Source: Scytonematopsis contorta HA4267-MV1 (lineage in GTDB: Bacteria > Cyanobacteriota > Cyanobacteriia > Cyanobacteriales > Nostocaceae). From it: a DNA stretch of 33,822 nucleotides. Below, piece by piece: positions 31,114 to 33,822 of the stretch. Where the stretch lies: assembly GCA_019359035.1 (NCBI GenBank), contig JAHHIC010000004.1:1-33822 (forward strand), in the 5' to 3' direction. The notes under the pieces were generated by a model that saw only the letters and a list, made by a program, of their open reading frames with translations, was not told where the DNA came from and ran no database searches. Numbering within the stretch: the first letter of the stretch is position 1; each line of letters opens with the position of its first letter. The position numbers were made by a program, and so were the translations under genes.

Positions 31114-33702
31114 TTACCTATACAACCAAACCCGCAACAAAGAAAGTAATTGCTCATTATCCACAGGTTTAGTAATATAATCAGACGCACCAGCCTCAAT
31201 ACATTTTTCCCTATCACCTTGCATAGCCTTAGCAGTTAAAGCGATAATTGGTAGCGAACTAAATTGTTGTCCTTGGCGAATACGACGAGTAGTTTCATAA
31301 CCATCCATTTCCGGCATCATTACATCCATCAAAACAAGATTAATGTCGGGATTTGCTTGCAAAGCTTCAATCCCATCGCTACCATTTTCTGCAAACAAAA
31401 CTTGTATTTGATAGCTTTCTAATAAACTAGTGAGAGCAAATATATTTCTCACATCATCATCGATAATTAAAACTTTTTTTCCAGCAAGCACAGGGTCTGT
31501 TTGACGTAAATCTTCTAATATTTGACGTTTGGGTTGGGGTAAATTAGCTTGTACTCGATGTAAAAATAAAGCAGTTTCATCCAGCAAACGTTCCGGAGAG
31601 CGAACATCTTTGATAATTATTGTTTCTGCTAATCGTCGCAGTTGGGTTTCTTCTTGTCGAGAAAGGTCTTTACCTGTGTAAACAATAATAGGTATTTTAA
31701 CAAGATTAGGATTTTGTTTAATTTCCTCTATTAATTCAAATCCTTTCATGTCCGGTAAACCCAAGTCTAGTACGATACAATCAAACTGTTTTGATTGCAA
31801 CATACTTAAAGCCTCTTGACCAGAACCGGCAGAATAAGTTTGAACATCACCTTCCCCAATTAATTCTATAATACTTTGAGCTTGCGTAATATCGTCTTCT
31901 ATCACTAATAAATTTTTGACCTTCCGCTCAATAAAGCCTTTAATATCTGTCAAAGTTTCAGTTAAAGCATCTTTGGAAATGGGCTTTTGTAAATAAGCAA
32001 AGGCTCCTAATTGTAAACCTCTTTGACGTCGGTCATCAACAGAAAATATATGCACTGGAATGTGACGAGTATTAGGGTCACGTTTGAGACGGTCTAATAC
32101 TGTCCATCCATCCATTTCTGGCATTTGAATATCTAAAGTAATTGCATTTGGTTGATAGCGCTGTGCCAATTCTAAACCCTGTTTTCCGCGCAAAGAAACA
32201 ATACCTCTAAAGCCTTGCTGACGTGCCATTTCTAACAGTATGCGGGCAAATTTATCATCATCTTCAATAATTAATAAAATTGGCTCCCCAGGTTGAATTA
32301 CTTCTCGGTCGTCTGGGATTTCTTGGGGAACTTGGAGTGGGGAGTGGGGAGTGGGGAGTGGGGAGGGGGGGAGGGGGGGAGGGGGGGATGAAGAGGATGA
32401 GAGGGATGAGGAGTAGGGTAGATATAGTGTAAAGATACTTCCTTGTCCTGCTTGACTAGTTAGTTCAATTTTTCCACCCAAAAGTTGCGCTAATTCCCGA
32501 CTAATAGATAAACCTAAACCTGTTCCACCATATTTACGACTTGTGGAACCGTCTGCTTGCTGGAATGCTTCAAAAATAATTTGTTGTTTTTCGGTTGCTA
32601 TTCCTATACCTGTATCGCTAACAGCAAAGCTTATCATATTCTCTGGTGTAATACCTATTTGTAGGCTCACACCTCCTCTTTCCGTAAACTTAAAGGCATT
32701 AGCGAGTAAATTATTTAAAATTTGTTGTAAACGTTTTGCATCTGTGGTGATTGCTGGGGGTAATTTTTCATCGATTTGAATAGTAAAATTTATATTTTTA
32801 TTTTTAGCTATCTGACTAAAGTTTCTGTCAAAATAACTATATAAATCTACAAATAATATTTGGTCAATATCTACTGCAAGCGTTCCCGATTCAATTTTTG
32901 CTAAGTCTAAAATGTCGTTGATTAACAATAGTAAATCAGTCCCGGAAGAATGAATCGTACGACTATACTCTATTTGCTTTTCCGTTAAGTTAGCTTCAGG
33001 ATTATCTGATAATAATTTTGCTAAAATCAACAAACTATTAAGAGGTGTCCGCAATTCGTGGGACATGTTGGCTAAAAATTCTGATTTGTATTTAGATGCT
33101 TGGGCTAATTGTGCTGCTTTTTCTTCTAAGTTTTGTCTTGATTTTTCTATTTCTTGATTTTTGTTTTCGACTTCTCGGTGACGAGTTTCTAATAATTCAG
33201 CTTTTTCTTCTAGTTCTTCATTTAGCTGTTGCAATTCTTCATTTGACTGCTTTAGCTCTTCTTGTTGCTGCTTCAAACGCTTTTGTGATTCTTCTAGAGA
33301 TTCATTACTTTGAGTTAGTTCTACTTGCCGACTTTGTAATTCTTCGGCTAATGTTTGCGAATCTTTTAGTAGTTTTTGAGTTAATATATTAGAGGAAATT
33401 GAATTTAAAATAATACCTATCGTTTCGCAGACTTTTTCTAAGAAGTTTAAGTGTAACTCACTAAAATTGGCAAACGAAGCTAATTCAATTACTCCTGTTA
33501 CCTGTTTCTCATACAGTATTGGCAACACTACTATATTTACTGGTGATGCTTCCCCTAAACCAGAACTAATACGAATATAATCGTTTGGGACTTGTGTTAG
33601 CAAAATTCTTTCTTTCTCAAAAGCGCACTGTCCTACCAACCCTTCTCCTAAACGAAATTGATTCGCTAAGTTTTTTCGTTGTTGGTATGCATAACTACTA
33701 AG
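31114..33702 (-). pseudogene. GAF-hybrid histidine kinase with three receivers, 5' end cut off by an IS
   Basis: The remaining C-terminal part has, in order: the second half of a GAF domain (SSYAYQQRKNLANQFRLGEG and LVGQCAFEKERILLTQVP), a long coiled coil, a HisKA domain with the phosphoacceptor His in FLANMSHELRTPLN, and a HATPase (NNLLANAFKFT, SDTGIGI, GTGLGLSIS). Three receivers follow: LLIIEDDD/TLDIQMPEMDG, LLVIEDD/VLDLGLPDMKG and VLIIDDD/LMDVMMPEMDG. Coding continuity upstream stops at about 33702, where the sequence changes to an IS end. The first half of the GAF domain and any N-terminal sensor domains are therefore missing. A TTG at 33639 could start an 841-aa product that still has the kinase and receivers but a broken sensor. 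Receptor-like relay signalling was the original role; the signal is unknown. Confidence 0.85.
32335..32388. repeat. GGGGAGT heptamers inside the kinase gene
   Basis: GGGGAGT-type units that degrade into poly-G blocks encode a Ser/Pro-rich linker (SPPPPLPPSPLPTPHSPL) between the HATPase and the first receiver. The insertion keeps the frame. Confidence 0.9.
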
Positions 33703-33822
33703 TAAGTCGGCGCGAAAAAACCAAACTATGTAAAGATAAATAAATACGTAGAATGTATCTGCCGAGGTGACTGAAATATGGGCGCTCGTTTAAGGGTATT
33801 TCTCACTCCTGAGCAAGACAAA
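33703..33822. mobile_element. Left end of an IS630-family insertion sequence
   Basis: A TA dinucleotide at 33703-33704 marks the change from kinase coding sequence to AGTCGGCGCGAAAAAACC, the probable terminal repeat. A leader and the transposase start follow. IS630/Tc1-mariner elements insert at TA. The element runs past the right edge of the window. Confidence 0.75.
33778..33822 (+). CDS. IS630-family transposase, N-terminal fragment
   Basis: The first 15 codons, MGARLRVFLTPEQDK, match as I recall them the start of cyanobacterial IS630-type transposases, which open with an HTH domain. The rest lies outside the window. It is divergent from the truncated kinase. Confidence 0.7.
   Translation, partial: MGARLRVFLTPEQDK

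Overview
The window looks like chromosome from a filamentous, probably heterocystous (Nostocales-type) cyanobacterium. The evidence is indirect but consistent: low GC, heptanucleotide short tandem repeats (GGGGAGT/GGGGAAT and ACCAATT types), one HIP1 octamer (GCGATCGC at 11452), dispersed 28-bp palindromes, and typical gene families (DUF4347/delta-60/RTX giant protein, CHAT-TPR protein, GAF-hybrid histidine kinase, GG-leader peptide, bacterial Hen1/Pnkp). No rRNA, tRNA or CRISPR array was seen.

Layout. 1-4.1 kb: a broken Cys-rich mini-gene, a Rieske oxygenase, a helical hypothetical protein, a large inverted-repeat element holding a tetranucleotide microsatellite, and an exported LEA-like protein. 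4.3-9.75 kb: a four-gene RNA-repair cassette, hen1 - small P-loop polynucleotide kinase - Thg1-like 3'-5' polymerase - pnkp. 10-18.2 kb: small hypotheticals, an HMA-PAP2 fusion phosphatase, an N-formylglutamate amidohydrolase followed by a GH10 xylanase, a metallo-beta-lactamase-fold protein, a double-glycine leader peptide, an HdeD-like membrane protein and a DxD glycosyltransferase. 18.4-22.6 kb: a 1414-aa secreted DUF4347/beta-propeller/RTX protein. 23.2-27.3 kb: a GT4 glycosyltransferase, a RelE/ParE-type toxin-antitoxin pair, serC, an orphan MNT nucleotidyltransferase and a small membrane protein. 27.5-33.8 kb: a CHAT-TPR protein, a scrap of receiver domain, an overlooked small ORF with a perfect Shine-Dalgarno but a CTG start, and a hybrid histidine kinase whose 5' part is cut off by an IS630-family element running off the right edge.

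How the genes work together. The strongest system is the RNA-repair cassette. In the known Pnkp/Hen1 pathway, Pnkp heals and seals cleaved RNA (typically tRNA cut by ribotoxins) and Hen1 2'-O-methylates the repaired 3' end so that the site cannot be cut again. Here two more genes sit between them: a stand-alone kinase that could make 5'-phosphate ends, and a Thg1-like protein whose family adds nucleotides 3'-to-5' onto truncated tRNA 5' ends. The two overlap by 11 nt. My inference is that the four genes form an extended repair island that can also rebuild lost 5' nucleotides. Simple-sequence repeats have invaded both spacers of the cassette, the hen1 3' end and the pnkp phosphatase domain. Elsewhere the gene order is loose, with single-gene units separated by palindromes and terminator-like hairpins.
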